Shown: in pieces, positions 62,967-64,000 of the stretch
How the letters are laid out: every line of letters starts with the position of its first letter
How positions within the stretch are numbered: position 1 is the first letter of the stretch
Origin: an uncultured Opitutaceae bacterium
Lineage (GTDB): Bacteria; Verrucomicrobiota; Verrucomicrobiia; Opitutales; Opitutaceae
Assembly: GCA_937889545.1 (NCBI GenBank)
Contig: CALAOT010000117.1
Coordinates: forward strand, 1 to 64,000
Length of the DNA stretch: 64,000 bases
Reading direction: 5' to 3'
Notes under the pieces: generated by a model
What the model was told of the DNA's origin: nothing
The model's input: the letters and a program-made list of their open reading frames with translations, nothing else
The model's database searches: none
Program-made: the position numbers and the translations under genes

Positions 62967-63368
62967 TCACTCGGAAACGATTGGCTGCGGATTCGAGCAG
63001 ATTGTCATATCCCTTGCAACTAACCGGTGGTGTTCATTTTGCGGCGATATCGAATAGGCTCCGTCCTCTCGGCTTGAAACAAAGCCTCCGGAGGCAGGTT
63101 CGAGACCGTAGCTTTCCACCCCGTAGTCGCGGCGCAGGACGGCCAGGAAGATCCCAAATCCGCTGCCGACCTCGAGCAGCCGCTCACCGCGCAGATCCTC
63201 GGGTTTCAGGCCAAAGGTGCCGCGAAAGAGCGCGACCTGGTCATGGACCTTTTCCTCATCCAGCACGTCGCGGGCGCATTTCTCCGCGGGAATCCTTGAA
63301 TAGGCCTCATAGGTGGCGCCATAGGTTTCCGTCACGCGCCGCAGAATGGAATCGGGGACACGGATCAT
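62967..63368 (-). pseudogene. Truncated SAM-dependent methyltransferase, 133 aa remnant
   Basis: The N-terminal half of a class I methyltransferase is intact: RLLEVGSGFGIFLAVLRRDY (motif I) and VESYGLEPASGGF (end of strand 2). The expected strands 3-7 and the FD...EH motif are missing. Instead about 45 unrelated residues (SREDGAYSISPQNEHH, then MTICSNPQPIVSE) lead to a stop. Full-length relatives have about 230 residues. ATG 63368 overlaps the stop of the upstream UPF0104-like gene by 4 nt. It is probably inactive; the break coincides with the edge of the low-GC stretch. Confidence 0.72.
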
Positions 63369-64000
63369 GACCCCGCTGCGGGCGGACGAGAACCGGAGAG
63401 GAAGATCACGATTTGCCAAAGGCCGCCCACAACCGCCTGGAGCACGCTCATCGCCAGGCATAGCCAGGCGAACGCCACGCCAGCCTCCCCCGGCAGGTGG
63501 TAGGCAGCAAAGAATCCCACGGCGAACCAGTCCCGCAGGCCGATCCCAGCAAAGGTGATCGGAGCCAGGCCCAGCACCGCTATTATTGAATACAGCGCGA
63601 AAGCCGGGATCAGGCCGAAGTGGATCGCGAGCGCGTGCAAGAGAGCGACATACATCGCAACGCTCAGGCCCTGTGAGAGAGCGCTAAGCGCGGCGGCCTG
63701 CCACAGGCGCCCGGGCTGCTTTGTGTAGGCAAACGTCGCCTCGGCAAACCTTTCGAACACATCCCTTGCCGCGCCCCATGGGAGATTTGCCAGCACGGCC
63801 AGCACGAGCCTTTGGCATGGCCTTGTCCAACCAAGCAGCAAAGCGCAAAAAGCCAGGAGCCCGATGCCGGCGGCCGGCAGAGCAAACCGCGCCAGCTCGG
63901 GTGAAGCGGATGCCTTCATGACCAGCAAGCTGCTCAGGCAAAAGAACAGCAGCATGACCGTTAGGCCGACCAACCGGTCGGCCAGTATGGACGCTGGAAG
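63365..64000 (-). CDS. UPF0104/LPG-synthase-TM-like membrane protein, 3' part (5' end outside the window)
   Basis: The C-terminal 211 residues of a polytopic protein. The visible part begins with PASILADRLVGLTVMLLFF, matching the conserved 'DRxxGL' helix of the UPF0104 (lysylphosphatidylglycerol synthetase TM) family. GLAPITFAGIGLRDWFAVGF corresponds to the family's P-x-x-x-x-G-I-G-x-R-E block, with D in place of E. Such proteins act as flippases or membrane partners in glycolipid pathways. The start lies beyond position 64000. Confidence 0.8.
   Translation of the reverse strand, partial: LPASILADRLVGLTVMLLFFCLSSLLVMKASASPELARFALPAAGIGLLAFCALLLGWTRPCQRLVLAVLANLPWGAARDVFERFAEATFAYTKQPGRLWQAAALSALSQGLSVAMYVALLHALAIHFGLIPAFALYSIIAVLGLAPITFAGIGLRDWFAVGFFAAYHLPGEAGVAFAWLCLAMSVLQAVVGGLWQIVIFLSGSRPPAAGS

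Noticed and set aside
1-64000. CRISPR array, tRNA or rRNA genes, prophage
   Set aside because: I saw no regularly spaced short repeats, no tRNA-like cloverleaf or rRNA sequence, and no phage structural or integrase genes.

Overview
The window is one continuous surface-polysaccharide (O-antigen or S-layer glycan type) biosynthesis and export locus from a high-GC Gram-negative bacterium. Almost every gene is a glycosyltransferase, a sugar-nucleotide enzyme, a methyltransferase, a polytopic GT-C-like membrane protein or an ABC exporter subunit. No tRNA, rRNA, CRISPR array or housekeeping operon is visible. The organism is not named by the sequence. Long coiled-coil glycosyltransferase fusions, secreted orphan proteins and many different GT-C-like proteins would fit Verrucomicrobiota (perhaps the Opitutia) or a related PVC lineage, but this is a low-confidence guess.

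Layout. 0-6.5 kb: the 5' part of a GT4 enzyme, two divergent GT-C-like membrane proteins, a methyltransferase, a small membrane protein and a GT4 enzyme with a beta-rich N-terminal domain. 6.5-14.7 kb (minus strand): GT2, rmlA, rmlB, a plant-UER-like epimerase/reductase that could replace RmlC and RmlD, another GT2, two CDP-paratose-2-epimerase-like SDR enzymes separated by a secreted orphan, and a Dpm/DPG-type GT2. 14.7-18.4 kb (plus): two coupled membrane proteins. 18.5-25.4 kb (minus): a methyltransferase, a coiled-coil protein, a 1315-residue triple glycosyltransferase and a secreted helical-repeat protein. 25.4-31.2 kb (minus): a compact operon with all four steps to GDP-D-glycero-D-manno-heptose (GmhA-, HddA-, GmhB- and HddC-like), plus a transaldolase that could supply or drain sedoheptulose 7-phosphate, a membrane O-acyltransferase and a Gfo/Idh/MocA oxidoreductase. 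It ends in a clean hairpin terminator.

31.4-43.4 kb: two very large membrane proteins that share a tandem LamG-like module, an SDR, a small anchored protein, a zinc-finger-less TnpB-like RuvC nuclease that may be a solitary transposable element, a UDP-galactopyranose-mutase-like flavoprotein and a truncated membrane-protein tail. 43.4-55.9 kb (minus): an NAD-dependent epimerase, a methyltransferase, an ArnC/GtrB-like GT2, a 1217-residue membrane protein with three tandem 'DGW' modules, a GT9/coiled-coil/GT2 fusion, a methyltransferase, and the Wzt/Wzm-type ABC exporter. The Wzt subunit carries a C-terminal glycan-binding-like domain. 56-63.4 kb: a visibly lower-GC stretch with three more GT-C-like membrane proteins, one carrying a 459-bp in-frame tandem duplication, followed by a truncated methyltransferase. 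The window ends inside a UPF0104/LPG-synthase-like flippase-family protein.

Working model (inference). dTDP-L-rhamnose, GDP-heptose and possibly a furanose or a 2-epimerised sugar are made in the cytoplasm. GT2, GT4 and GT9 enzymes assemble the chain on a lipid carrier. The Wzm/Wzt pair exports it, and the GT-C-like proteins decorate it on the periplasmic side from polyprenyl-phosphate sugars made by the Dpm/ArnC-like GT2s. Nine 4-nt ATGA stop/start overlaps show that most genes sit in translationally coupled operons.
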